Under the pieces are notes generated by a model. It saw only the letters and a list, made by a program, of their open reading frames with translations, was not told the DNA's origin and did no database searches. A DNA stretch of 64,000 nucleotides from Rhizobiaceae bacterium. GTDB lineage: Bacteria > Pseudomonadota > Alphaproteobacteria > Rhizobiales > Rhizobiaceae. The position numbers and the translations under genes are program-made. The DNA lies in the NCBI GenBank assembly GCA_905339215.1, contig CAJPFN010000021.1:48058-112057 (forward strand), in the 5' to 3' direction. Numbering within the stretch: position 1 is the first letter of the stretch; each line of letters starts with the position of its first letter. Below, piece by piece: positions 40,051-48,800 of the stretch.

Positions 40051-40212
40051 TTCAGCGTCATTGTCCTTGCCGTGGCCGGCGTGAAATGCTGGGAATTGTC
40101 CGCTGGGTTTGTTCTTGCGTCGTCGGCCCATAGGTTCCCGCCCGCGAGCGAGCAGCGAAAGGATCTTCTTCTGCGTTCCAGCCTGACCAGCGCCGTCGTG
40201 TCGCCTCCCGGC

Positions 40213-41679
40213 ATGCGAGAACTTCGCATTGCCGCATCGCTGGCGCTCACCGTCATGCTGGCCGGCTGCACGATGATCGGCTCCGGCCCGCTCAGCGAAA
40301 ACGCATTCCAGCCGTCCGACAATCCGGTCACCGTCGATTCGGTCAGTCGCAACGACCGCCTTGCCGAGCTCGCCAAGGGTCAGCATCCGCGCATCCTCGC
40401 CACCTATGGCGGCGAGTACTCGGACCCCAAGCTCGAGCGCATGGTAGCGAAGGTCGTCGGCAACCTCACGATCGAATCCGACAATCCCGCGCAGACCTAC
40501 CGCATCACCATCCTGAATTCGCCCAACGTCAACGCCTTCGCCCTGCCGGGCGGCTATCTCTATGTGACCCGCGGCCTGCTCGCACTCGCCAATGATTCGG
40601 CCGAACTCGCCGCCGTGATCGCCCACGAGATGGGCCACGTGACAGCCAATCACGGCCTCCAGCGCCAGCAGAAGGAAGCCGAGGAGGTGCTGGCCACCAA
40701 GGTCGTCTCCGACGTACTCGGCGACAACCAGGCAGCCAAGGCGGCTCTGGTCCGCGGCAAGCTGCGCCTGGCGCAGTTCTCGCGCAATCAGGAGCTCGAG
40801 GCGGATGCGATCGGCATCAGGCACAGCGCGCGTTCCGGTTACGATTCGTTTGCCGCGGCGCGCTTCCTGCAGTCGATGGCCTCCTATAGCGACCTGCGCA
40901 GCGTCACCGGCGCCTCGGACGCCAGCCTCGACTTCCTCGCCAGCCATCCCAACGCCCCTCAACGAATCGAGCTCGCCCAACGCCATGCACGCGCACTCGG
41001 CACGCCGGGAACGGGCCTACGCGACCGCGATGCCTTCCTCGCCGGCATCGACGGCCTGCTGTTCGGCGATACGCCAGAGGAAGGCTTCATCCGCGGCAAT
41101 ACTTTTCTGCACCCGCGGCTGGGCGTTTCCTTTACGGTTCCCGCGGGCTTCGTCATCGACAACTCGGCTGCGGCTGTCACCGCAACCGGTCCTGGCGAGA
41201 TCGCGATCCGCTTCGATGGCGTCGCGCTCAGCCCGAGCGTTTCGCTCGACGCCTACATCCGTTCCGGCTGGGTGGCCGGGCTCGATCCGTCGAGCGTGCG
41301 CACTGACCGGATCAACGGCAGCGAGGCGGCCACCGCGCGGGCGCGCGCCGAGGGCTGGCAGTTCGACATCACCGTCGTGCGCGCCGGCGGCCAGGTCTAC
41401 CGGCTGCTCACCGCGGCTCCGGCGGCCAGCGCCGACCTCGATCCGGTCGCCCGCTCCGTCGCCGGCAGCTTCCGCCTGCTCAACGCCTCCGAGAAGGCGT
41501 CCCTGAAGCCGCTGCGCCTGCGCATCGTCACGGTGAAGCCCGGCGACACGGTCGGTTCGCTGGCCGCCACGATGGTCGGCGTCGACCGCAAGCTGGACCT
41601 GTTCAGGGTCCTCAACGCGCTCCCGCCGGGCGCCAGTGTGTCGGCCGGCGACAAGGTGAAGATCGTCACCGACAGCTGA
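40213..41679 (+). CDS. M48 family metalloprotease lipoprotein with LysM-like C-terminus
   Basis: A 488-residue periplasmic Zn-protease anchored as a lipoprotein (signal ending LAGC, C19). The zinc motif is HEMGH (H138-H142), with a downstream glutamate ligand in QELEADAIGI. The fold core resembles BepA/LoiP-type M48 proteases involved in outer-membrane quality control. The C-terminal 50 residues (IVTVKPGDTVGSLAATMVGV) look like a LysM peptidoglycan-binding repeat. The ATG at 40213 is chosen because it starts the lipoprotein signal; the frame is open from 40072. Confidence 0.9.
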   Translation: MRELRIAASLALTVMLAGCTMIGSGPLSENAFQPSDNPVTVDSVSRNDRLAELAKGQHPRILATYGGEYSDPKLERMVAKVVGNLTIESDNPAQTYRITILNSPNVNAFALPGGYLYVTRGLLALANDSAELAAVIAHEMGHVTANHGLQRQQKEAEEVLATKVVSDVLGDNQAAKAALVRGKLRLAQFSRNQELEADAIGIRHSARSGYDSFAAARFLQSMASYSDLRSVTGASDASLDFLASHPNAPQRIELAQRHARALGTPGTGLRDRDAFLAGIDGLLFGDTPEEGFIRGNTFLHPRLGVSFTVPAGFVIDNSAAAVTATGPGEIAIRFDGVALSPSVSLDAYIRSGWVAGLDPSSVRTDRINGSEAATARARAEGWQFDITVVRAGGQVYRLLTAAPAASADLDPVARSVAGSFRLLNASEKASLKPLRLRIVTVKPGDTVGSLAATMVGVDRKLDLFRVLNALPPGASVSAGDKVKIVTDS

Positions 41680-41820
41680 GACTGCTCCGCCGCCGCGGTC
41701 GGTCTTGCAGGCGCAGCGCAGTCGTCTTGACGTCTTGACCCTCCGGATCGCATCGGGCATCGAAGCGCCGATCCGGCGGCACCCGAGTCGCCGCCCCGCC
41801 TTTTTTCAGGAGATTCCCCG

Positions 41821-42081
41821 ATGGCCGACGAGATCACCGAGAACAGCCAGACCGTTGCCGCCGGCCAGCTGCGCGCCCTGATCGAGCGCATCGAGCGGCT
41901 CGAGGAAGAGAAGAAGACGATCGCCGACGACATCAAGGACGTCTATGCCGAGGCCAAGGGAACCGGCTTCGACACCAAGGCGATCCGCACGATCGTGCGC
42001 CTGCGCAAGAAGGACCAGGCCGAGCGGCAGGAGGAGGAGACGATCCTCGACCTCTACAAGGCCGCGCTGGGCATGGCCTGA
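41821..42081 (+). CDS. gapR: GapR family nucleoid-associated protein (DUF2312)
   Basis: An 86-residue, mostly helical protein of the DUF2312/UPF0335 family. It contains the hallmark [17 protein letters not shown] followed by [20 protein letters not shown] and [12 protein letters not shown]. In Caulobacter the homologue GapR clamps overtwisted, AT-rich DNA ahead of replication and transcription and helps chromosome structuring. A clear AGGAG precedes the ATG. It is a single gene. Confidence 0.92.
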   Translation: MADEITENSQTVAAGQLRALIERIERLEEEKKTIADDIKDVYAEAKGTGFDTKAIRTIVRLRKKDQAERQEEETILDLYKAALGMA

Positions 42082-42201
42082 CGGCGCCTCCGCACCGCGC
42101 GGCTCGCAGCCCGCGGATCGTGTGCGGGACTTGAAACGGCTTTCTGCGTAAGGCGTTGCCGCCTGTCGTCGCCCTCCGGGGGCGGGCGTATGGTCCGGCC
42201 T

Positions 42202-42729
42202 TCAGAGCGTGGCGAAAAAGGCTCGCAGTGCCTCGAAGAGGAAGGTTTCGGTCGCCTCATCGGCGAGCACGCCGTCCTTGGTCTTCGTGTTGGCGTGGGT
42301 GATCGCCACCTCCTGCCAGACGAAGGTCTGCGCCAGCACTGCGCCGAGCACGTTCTTCAGGTGAGCCTGCGCCCTGACCCCACCCAGCGCGCCACCGGAT
42401 ACCGAGGCGATGAACACTGGCTTTCCCTTCATCACCGAGGCGTAGCCGGGGCGCGACGCCCAATCGATGGCGTTCTTCAGCACACCAGGCACCGAGTAGT
42501 TGTATTCCGGCGTGACGATGATCAGCCCGTCGGCGTCGGCGATCGCCGCCTTCAGTGCGACCACCGTCTGCGGCAGCGGATCGAGGTCGGCGTTGTAGTG
42601 CGGCAGCGAGGCGATGTCGAAGGTCGAGAACTCCGCCTCTGCCGCGAGCTTCAGGCGAATCGCCTCGACGACCGCCTTCGACGACGACGCGGCGCGGAGG
42701 CTGCCGGAAAGGCAAAGAATGGTCGGCAT
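42202..42729 (-). CDS. NADPH-dependent FMN reductase (flavodoxin-like)
   Basis: A 175-residue flavodoxin-fold flavin reductase or quinone reductase. The phosphate-binding loop is LSGSLRAASSSKAV and the second FMN loop is TPEYNYSVPGVLKNAIDW. The frame extends beyond this, but the ATG at 42729 gives the family N-terminus (MPTILCLSGSLR) and lies 2 bp after the TRAP large-subunit stop, so it is the last gene of the TRAP/CoA-transferase operon. It may reduce a quinone intermediate or supply FMNH2; the role is inferred. Confidence 0.88.
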   Translation of the reverse strand: MPTILCLSGSLRAASSSKAVVEAIRLKLAAEAEFSTFDIASLPHYNADLDPLPQTVVALKAAIADADGLIIVTPEYNYSVPGVLKNAIDWASRPGYASVMKGKPVFIASVSGGALGGVRAQAHLKNVLGAVLAQTFVWQEVAITHANTKTKDGVLADEATETFLFEALRAFFATL

Positions 42730-42731
42730 GT

Positions 42732-44045
42732 TCAGAGCCTCGAAAGAAATGTGGCGATCTGCGGGAAGATCGTCAGGATGACCAGGCACAGCACCATCGC
42801 GCCGACGAACGGCATCGCGCCCCGGAAGATGTCGCCCACCTTGAGCGTGCGGTCGTTGATGGCCGACTTGATGGTGTAGACGGAAAGGCCGAAAGGCGGC
42901 GTCAGCAGGCCGATTTCCACCGCCACGACGGTCATCACGCCGAACCAGATCATGTCGAAGCCGGCGGCATCTGCGACCGGAAGCGCGATCGGCAGCAGGA
43001 TCAGCATGATCGAGATGGAATCGACGAAGCATCCCATGACGATGACCAGCAGCAGAAAGACGATGAGGAAGCCGTAGGCACCGATCGATTCGTTGATCAG
43101 GAACTGCGCCAGCGCGGTCGGCAGTCCGGACATGGCGAGCATGCGGCTGAAGAAGGTCGCCGCAACGATCAGGAACAGCACCGACACCGTGATCTGGCCG
43201 GTCTCGACGAGCAGCATCCAGAACGTCGAACGCGTCAGCGAACGCCTCTGCAGCGCGATGCCGAGCGCGCCCAGCGCCCCGATTGCGCCGGCCTCCGTCG
43301 GATTGAGGAAGCCGCCATAGAGTCCGCCGAGCACGAGCGTCACAAGCATGACGATCGGCGCGCCCTTGCGCACGAAACCCAGGATTCCGAATGAAGGCAC
43401 GTCGTCGACGGCCGACTGCCGTTCGAATACCGAGGCCGGACGCCACCAGGCCATGACGAGGATTGTGACGGCAAAGAGAACCGACAGCAGGAGCCCCGGG
43501 CCGACGCCCGACAGGAACATGCGGCCGACCGATTCCTCGGCGAGCACGGCATAGACGACCATCAGGAGCGACGGCGGGATGAGCATGCCGAGGACGGAAC
43601 TTCCGGCGACGACGCCGGTGGCGAACTTCCGCGTGTAGCCGTGCCTCACCATCTCGGGAACGGCGATGCGCGAGAACACCGAAGCCGAGGCCACGGAAAT
43701 GCCCGTGATCGAGGCGAACACGGCGTTGGCGAACACGGTGGCGATGCCGAGCCCAGCCCTTACCCGCCTGAGAGCGCGCTCGAAGACGTCGAACGTGTCC
43801 TTTCCCACCCCTGATACCGTGACCAGCAGGCCCATCAAGACGAAGAGCGGCACGATGGCGAAGAGATACTCCTCGAGGCTGTCGTTCGCCACGGAGCCCA
43901 GCATGCGCAAGGCGACCGTTTCGTTGCGGATCAGGGCGACCCCGCCGAAGGAGGAGACCATCAGCGCCACGCCGATCGGCATGCCGAGCATGATCAGGAG
44001 GAGAAGGACGGCAATGGCGGCGACGCCGATCTCGATGCCGGTCAT
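42732..44045 (-). CDS. TRAP transporter large membrane subunit (DctM)
   Basis: A 437-residue TRAP permease with about 12 hydrophobic segments. It starts with EIGVAAIAVLLLLIMLGMPI and contains the DctM-type segments IVPLFVLMGLLV and GGLYGGFLNPTEAGAIGALG. It imports an organic acid substrate with Na+ or H+ symport. The ATG at 44045 overlaps the DctQ stop (ATGA); the longer frame upstream runs through dctQ and is not used. Confidence 0.94.
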   Translation of the reverse strand: MTGIEIGVAAIAVLLLLIMLGMPIGVALMVSSFGGVALIRNETVALRMLGSVANDSLEEYLFAIVPLFVLMGLLVTVSGVGKDTFDVFERALRRVRAGLGIATVFANAVFASITGISVASASVFSRIAVPEMVRHGYTRKFATGVVAGSSVLGMLIPPSLLMVVYAVLAEESVGRMFLSGVGPGLLLSVLFAVTILVMAWWRPASVFERQSAVDDVPSFGILGFVRKGAPIVMLVTLVLGGLYGGFLNPTEAGAIGALGALGIALQRRSLTRSTFWMLLVETGQITVSVLFLIVAATFFSRMLAMSGLPTALAQFLINESIGAYGFLIVFLLLVIVMGCFVDSISIMLILLPIALPVADAAGFDMIWFGVMTVVAVEIGLLTPPFGLSVYTIKSAINDRTLKVGDIFRGAMPFVGAMVLCLVILTIFPQIATFLSRL

Positions 44046-44611
44046 CGCGCGGTGTCTCCCTTGCGCGGCCTGGGCCAGAGCCGCCCGACGGCCACGATGA
44101 CGAACTGTACGGCCGCCACCACGGCGCCGACGAGGATCAGCAGCCGGAAGGGGGATGTCGGCATGGTCAGGACGCCGGTCACGCCGATGAACTCGCTGTG
44201 TTCGAAGTCGCGTCGGAGGATGCCCCAACTCGCCCAGGCGATCCCTGCGCAGATCGCCGCGCCGCAGAGGTCCCAGACGGCACGCAGCATCTCCGCGGCG
44301 CGCGGCCGACCGGCCGCGAGCGCGTCGAGCAGGAACTCCGTCCGTGCCAGCCGGTCATTGCGGACAGCTGTTCCGAGCTGGAGGAAGACGATCAACACGA
44401 CCGTCAGCGCACCGAGCTCGGCGATCAGCGGCAGCGAGGCGCCCATCAGGTTTCGGGCAAGGACGTCGGCGACGATGATAGCCATCAAGATGACGATCAT
44501 CACGGTGCCGAGCGCCGCCAGGCCGTCGACGCCCCTGTCCCAGAAGCGCATCCGGCCAGCCGCGCCGGGCGGAGGCGTTACCGCTCCTGCGTCCTCGACC
44601 TGGGATTGCAT
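44042..44611 (-). CDS. TRAP transporter small membrane subunit (DctQ)
   Basis: A 189-residue protein with four hydrophobic segments (VMIVILMAIIVADVLARNLM; LGALTVVLIVFLQLGTAVRN; CGAAICAGIAWASWGILRRD; LLILVGAVVAAVQFVIVAVG), the DctQ topology, with the family sequence around ARNLMGASLPLIAEL. It is encoded between DctP and DctM genes and coupled to DctM by a 4-bp overlap. Confidence 0.93.
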   Translation of the reverse strand: MQSQVEDAGAVTPPPGAAGRMRFWDRGVDGLAALGTVMIVILMAIIVADVLARNLMGASLPLIAELGALTVVLIVFLQLGTAVRNDRLARTEFLLDALAAGRPRAAEMLRAVWDLCGAAICAGIAWASWGILRRDFEHSEFIGVTGVLTMPTSPFRLLILVGAVVAAVQFVIVAVGRLWPRPRKGDTAR

Positions 44612-44633
44612 GGCCGCCCCCTGCCCTGTGGTC

Positions 44634-45713
44634 CTACATGTCCTTGTCCCAGTCGCGGGCCGGCTTCTCGCCGGCTGCGCGCAGTCCGTCCAGGTAGGCC
44701 TTCATGAAGGCCTTGCCGGGCAGTCCCTTTGCTTCGGCGGCGGCGGCCCACTCGCCGGCGATGTCGGGCAGGCCGTCGACCCACTTCTGCCGGTCGCCGT
44801 CGGGAAGCTCGGAAATCGTCACCGGCGGGTTCTGCCCTGCGCCGAGCTCGACCATCTTGGCGAACGCCGCCTCATGCCGCTCCAGTAGGTCCTTGGAGTG
44901 AGCGTCGGTATAGAACTTCCCCGCCGCAATCATCGCCTGCTGCACCTCTTCCGGCAGGCCATCCCAGCTGTCCTTGTTGATGGCGACCGCGCCCGAGAAG
45001 GCCGTGCCGATGCGTACGCGGGTGATGTAGGGCGCGACCTCGTAGAGCTTGGCCGGCAGCACGCCGAGGGCCAGCGACAGCACGCCGTCCGAGACGCCGG
45101 TCTGGATGTCGGTATAGAAGGTCGGCAGGGAGCCGTCGACGGCGTTCGCACCGGTGCCGCGCAGCCACTGTCCGAGCACGCCCGGTGCCGAGAGTTTCAT
45201 GCCGTTGAGGTCGGCAAGGCCGGTGATCTGCTTCTTGGTATAGATGTCGTAGTCGTCGGTTCCGGTCAGGCCGAGGACCTTGATGCCGTACTGCTCCCAC
45301 TCGTTCCTGAACGCCTCGTTGTTCTCCAGCAGGTCCCACATCACCTTGAGCTGCACCGGCGGATTGGCGGTCGAGAACGGCGCGTAGGTCGAAGCCTGGC
45401 TGAGCGGCAGCTTGGCGCCTTCGAGGAAGGAGAACACCCAGCCGATGTCGGTGACGCCTTCCTGCACCGAGGTCAGCGTGGCGTTGGCCTTGTACAAGGA
45501 TCCGCCGAAGGCCTCGTTCCACTTGATCGTGTAGTTGCCCTTTTCGGCGAGCAGGCGGTCGGTTTCCGCCATGAAGTGCGACTTGATCATGCCGACCCAC
45601 GGAATGGCCAGCGGATGGCTCGACGCCACGGTCAGTTCGATCTCTTCCGCCGCCAGCGCGGCGGTCGGTAGGGTAAGCGCTCCCGCAAGGAGCATTCCGA
45701 TAAACTTGTTCAT
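44634..45713 (-). CDS. TRAP transporter substrate-binding protein (DctP family)
   Basis: A 359-residue periplasmic binding protein with a signal peptide (FIGMLLAGALTLPTAALAA) and the DctP core (LADLNGMKLSAPGVLGQWLR; LPEEVQQAMIAAG). The family binds carboxylates, usually through a conserved arginine. Sequence alone does not identify the ligand. The operon context (CoA-transferase, citrate-synthase-like lyase, adjacent ring-cleavage dioxygenase) suggests an aromatic acid or a dicarboxylate-like acid. Confidence 0.93.
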   Translation of the reverse strand: MNKFIGMLLAGALTLPTAALAAEEIELTVASSHPLAIPWVGMIKSHFMAETDRLLAEKGNYTIKWNEAFGGSLYKANATLTSVQEGVTDIGWVFSFLEGAKLPLSQASTYAPFSTANPPVQLKVMWDLLENNEAFRNEWEQYGIKVLGLTGTDDYDIYTKKQITGLADLNGMKLSAPGVLGQWLRGTGANAVDGSLPTFYTDIQTGVSDGVLSLALGVLPAKLYEVAPYITRVRIGTAFSGAVAINKDSWDGLPEEVQQAMIAAGKFYTDAHSKDLLERHEAAFAKMVELGAGQNPPVTISELPDGDRQKWVDGLPDIAGEWAAAAEAKGLPGKAFMKAYLDGLRAAGEKPARDWDKDM

Positions 45714-45809
45714 CTCAGTTCCTCCCTTCAGATTTCTTATTCGGCATGCTGCCGCTCGCCTTCATCACGATCTCGACCGGGATACCATCTGGCCTCTCCC
45801 TCCCGGTTC

Positions 45810-46955
45810 TCAGCCCGTCTTGCGCCGTTTGAGTTCCTCGCGGATCTCGGCGCCGTGCTCGTCCAGTGTCGGCGGTGGCAGCACGGAAAGATCCGGTTCG
45901 CCGTCGAAGCTGTAGGGCGGCCTCACCGTCTTGAACGGCCCCATCTGTGGGTGCTCCGCCTCCACCGCAATGTGCAGGTGCCTGGCCTGCGGATCTTCCA
46001 GCGCCTCGTCGGAATCGTAGGCCGGCGAGTGCGGCACCTCGTTCGCCAGCAACGCGTCACACCAGGCCTGGCGCGACTTTGTCGCAAACACGGGGGTCAG
46101 GACGTCGATCAGTGCCTGCTGGTTCTGGATGCGCGCCGACCGCTCGGCGAAGCGCGGATCGGAAAGCAGTCCGGGCATGCCGACGGCCGTCACCAGCCCT
46201 TCCCAGAATTTCGGCGGCGACGACAGGTGGATGGCGATCCATTTCCCGTCGGAACAGGCGAAGGTGTAGGACTGCGACACCATCGGCCGGCTGAGCGGCC
46301 CCATCACCTCGCCGACGGAGAAGTAGTGGGTGAAGCTGTCGAGGTTGAAGTGGCACATCGCCTCGAGCATCGAGATGTCGAGGCGGCGGCCCCTGCCGGT
46401 CTTGGTGCGTTCGAGCAGGGCGGCGACGATGCCGAGCGCGGCATAGTGCCCGGTCACGGCGTCGGCGATCGCCGGCCCGATTACGCGCGGGTTGGCCGGC
46501 GGCGTGAGCAGGCGAAGATAGGCGCTCGCCGCCTGCGCCACCGTGTCGTAGGCGGGGCGGTCGCGCGACGGGCCGGTCTGGCCGAACCCGGAGATGGCGC
46601 AATAGACGAGGCCGCCATTGATGCGGCCGAGTTCGTCGGCGCCGGCGCCAAGCTTCTCCGCCACGCCGGGGCGGAAATTCTGGATGAACACGTCGGCGCC
46701 GCGGATCAGGTCGTGGAACACGGCGCGGTCGCCCGGCTTCGCCGTGTCCAGTGCGATCGAACGCTTGTTGCGGTTGTAAGTCTGGAAGTGCGGCGAATAG
46801 AGCCCGCCCTTGAAGGTGCGGAAGGGGTCGCCCGTCTCAGGCCTCTCCACCTTGATCACATCGGCGCCGAGATCGGCGAGGTGCATACCCGCCGCCGGCC
46901 CGGTGATGTACGTCCCCATCTCGATGACGCGGAAGTCCTTGAGAATCTTGGTCAT
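45810..46955 (-). CDS. CoA-transferase, CaiB/BaiF (family III)
   Basis: A 381-residue family III CoA-transferase. It has the N-terminal signature VIEMGTYITGPAAGMHLADL followed by GADVIKVERPETGDPFR, and a probable catalytic Asp at D165 (PAIADAVTGHYAA). Such enzymes move CoA between carboxylic acids. It lies 4 bp downstream of the citrate-synthase-like gene, which implies that the CoA thioester it makes is the substrate of that lyase. The ATG at 46955 gives the canonical N-terminus; an upstream in-frame start at 46994 lies within the preceding gene. Confidence 0.92.
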   Translation of the reverse strand: MTKILKDFRVIEMGTYITGPAAGMHLADLGADVIKVERPETGDPFRTFKGGLYSPHFQTYNRNKRSIALDTAKPGDRAVFHDLIRGADVFIQNFRPGVAEKLGAGADELGRINGGLVYCAISGFGQTGPSRDRPAYDTVAQAASAYLRLLTPPANPRVIGPAIADAVTGHYAALGIVAALLERTKTGRGRRLDISMLEAMCHFNLDSFTHYFSVGEVMGPLSRPMVSQSYTFACSDGKWIAIHLSSPPKFWEGLVTAVGMPGLLSDPRFAERSARIQNQQALIDVLTPVFATKSRQAWCDALLANEVPHSPAYDSDEALEDPQARHLHIAVEAEHPQMGPFKTVRPPYSFDGEPDLSVLPPPTLDEHGAEIREELKRRKTG

Positions 46956-46959
46956 GGCG

Positions 46960-47763
46960 TCACCCCGCCTCGTCCGCGGCGGCCGGGCCGTCATAGGCGA
47001 TGGCGAGGTCGGCCTTGTGCGACAGGATGAAGCCGATCGAGCGCTGCGATTCCTCGTAGAGATGGGCGACGAGGCCGGCCGCGCGCGCCAGCAGCGGGAT
47101 GCCCTTCATCGCCTCGATCGGCCAGCCTGCATCGAGCATCAGCGCCGGGATTGCGCCCGAGACGTTGATCGGCAGCGGCCGCTTCATCACCTCCGGCGCG
47201 ATGCGCCCCAGCGCGCGCAGGCAGGCCACCGCCTCGCCGGAGACGCCGCGCTGGTCGGCGAAGGCAAGGAGGACGTTGGCGCGCGGGTCACCCTCGCTGT
47301 GCTGCGGATGGCCGAGGCCGGGTACCTTGCCGCGCCGCGCCTTGAGGTCGTCGAGGGCGGCCCTAACCGCACCTTCGAGATCGGCGCCCGGCCGCCGGCT
47401 CGCCTCGAGGATCTCGACGATGAAGCGGCCGGCTGTCTCGGAACTGCCCGCCACCACCGTGCCCATGCCGAGCAGGCCGGCCGACATGGCGCCCTGCCAT
47501 GCCTCGGGGGCGGCGGCGAGGGTCATGCGCGCTGCCTGCACGCTGGGCACCAGCCCGTGCTCGGCGATCGCCACGAGACAGGCATTGGTGACGTCGCGCT
47601 GTAGGACCGTCGGCTTCTCGCCGAGCACGAGCAGCCAGAAGTAGTCCGTGAAGTCGATCCGGCCGATCAAGTCGCGGCACAGATCGAAGCCCCGGATCGT
47701 GATCGAGTGGGCGTCGGATGTCGCGATGGCGGTAAACGCGCCGTCCTGTTTGCCGATGCGCAT
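46960..47763 (-). CDS. Citryl-CoA lyase-like protein (short citrate synthase family)
   Basis: A 267-residue protein, about 60% of citrate synthase length. Recognisable blocks are AEHGLVPSVQAAR (H69), GLGHPQHSEGDPRA (H152) and ARAAGLVAHLYEE. By eye, the block that should hold a third catalytic His reads MGTVVAGSSE. The catalytic Asp block reads NVSGA. Databases often call such proteins citryl-CoA lyase. With the CoA-transferase 4 bp downstream, a retro-aldol or retro-Claisen cleavage of a 3-hydroxyacyl-CoA is plausible. It is first in a six-gene operon behind an IclR-type operator. Confidence 0.82.
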   Translation of the reverse strand: MRIGKQDGAFTAIATSDAHSITIRGFDLCRDLIGRIDFTDYFWLLVLGEKPTVLQRDVTNACLVAIAEHGLVPSVQAARMTLAAAPEAWQGAMSAGLLGMGTVVAGSSETAGRFIVEILEASRRPGADLEGAVRAALDDLKARRGKVPGLGHPQHSEGDPRANVLLAFADQRGVSGEAVACLRALGRIAPEVMKRPLPINVSGAIPALMLDAGWPIEAMKGIPLLARAAGLVAHLYEESQRSIGFILSHKADLAIAYDGPAAADEAG

Positions 47764-47792
47764 GCTCTTCCCTGTCTCGCCCCTACCGATTT

Positions 47793-47805
47793 TTCGCTAA
47801 GCGAA
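47793..47805. promoter_or_regulatory. IclR-type operator, copy 1
   Basis: TTCGCTAAGCGAA is a perfect palindrome around a central A. It lies 13-26 bp downstream of the predicted minus-strand start site of the TRAP/CoA-transferase operon and 113 bp upstream of the dioxygenase-iclR start. A longer copy occurs at 49812-49828. Confidence 0.75.
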
Positions 47806-47825
47806 TTTTTTTTCTCTTGTCGGAA

Positions 47826-47853
47826 ATTATGACTGCCTTTACCTTTGTGTCAA
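47826..47853 (-). promoter_or_regulatory. Promoter of the lyase/CoA-transferase/TRAP operon
   Basis: TTGACA (47853-47848), 16-bp spacer, CATAAT (47831-47826): 11 of 12 consensus bases. Transcription would start near 47819 and run into the operator, so a bound regulator would act as a roadblock. Confidence 0.72.
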
Positions 47854-47917
47854 GGCTCGATCGCACGACATCGGACGACGGGTCCGGAAAGCGCGGCGGC
47901 GCCAGGGAGGAAAAGGG

Positions 47918-48775
47918 ATGCGCGACATCAACCAGTTCACGATCACCGAGGCGGTGAAGAAGAGCTTCCGCAGCGAGGAGGGCTCACGGTTCAAGTTCCT
48001 GCTCGAGACCCTGATCGACCATCTTCACGACTACACGCGCGAGACCAACCTGACCCACGAGGAGTGGATGCGCGTCCTGATGTTCCTCTACGATTGCGGG
48101 CAGATCTCCACGCCGGACCGGCACGAGTTTATCCTGCTCTCCGACGTGCTGGGATGGTCGGCGCTGGTCGACATGATCAACACGCGCGGCGGCGCCACCG
48201 AGGGCAGCAATCTCGGCCCGTTCTACCTGGAGAACGCGCCAAAGAAGGCGCTCGGTGCCGATCTCGCCGGCCCGCGCGAGGGCGTTTCGGTCCTCGCCTA
48301 CGGCATCGTGCGCGACACGCTCGGCCACCCGCTGCCCGGCGCTGTCGTCGACACCTGGCAGGCCGACGGCACCGGCACCTACCCGATCCAGGAGTCGGGC
48401 CAGGACAAGTACGACCTGCGCGGCATCTTCGAGACGGACAAGGACGGCCGCTATTACTACACGACCGTGCTGCCGAAGCCTTATACGGTGCCCTACGACG
48501 GCCCGGTCGGCGACCTGCTGCGCGCCGGCGACCGCCACGCCTGGCGACCGGCGCATCTCCACTACATGATCCGTGCCAAAGGCATGCGCGCCATCGTCAC
48601 GGAGCTCTTCTTCGAGAATACCGAATATGTGGACAACGACGCCGTCTTCGGCGTGCGGCGGTCGCTTCTCACCAGGGTCGAGCCCTACAAGGCCGACAAG
48701 GCGGGCAATCCGCCGCTGGAGCGCAAACCGGACGCCATGCTAAGGTTCGACTTCGTGCTGGCGCCGGAAGGTTGA
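47918..48775 (+). CDS. Intradiol ring-cleavage dioxygenase (hydroxyquinol/catechol 1,2-dioxygenase type)
   Basis: A 285-residue non-haem Fe(III) enzyme. The N-terminal dimerisation helices (about 1-95) are followed by the catalytic beta barrel. All four iron ligands are visible: Y155 (GTYPIQ), Y189 (PYTVPYDGPVG), and H213 and H215 (RPAHLHYMI). This architecture, with the linker domain, fits catechol or hydroxyquinol 1,2-dioxygenases rather than protocatechuate 3,4-dioxygenase. It opens a catechol-like ring to a muconate or maleylacetate-type diacid. No cycloisomerase or maleylacetate reductase is nearby. It precedes the IclR gene by 25 bp. Confidence 0.9.
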   Translation: MRDINQFTITEAVKKSFRSEEGSRFKFLLETLIDHLHDYTRETNLTHEEWMRVLMFLYDCGQISTPDRHEFILLSDVLGWSALVDMINTRGGATEGSNLGPFYLENAPKKALGADLAGPREGVSVLAYGIVRDTLGHPLPGAVVDTWQADGTGTYPIQESGQDKYDLRGIFETDKDGRYYYTTVLPKPYTVPYDGPVGDLLRAGDRHAWRPAHLHYMIRAKGMRAIVTELFFENTEYVDNDAVFGVRRSLLTRVEPYKADKAGNPPLERKPDAMLRFDFVLAPEG

Positions 48776-48800
48776 TCGGCCGCCGGTTGGGGAATTCCTG

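Noticed and set aside
42202..43446. Longer version of the FMN reductase frame reaching into the TRAP large-subunit gene
   Set aside because: The upstream part is a shadow of the DctM gene. The ATG at 42729, 2 bp after the DctM stop, gives the proper flavodoxin-like N-terminus.
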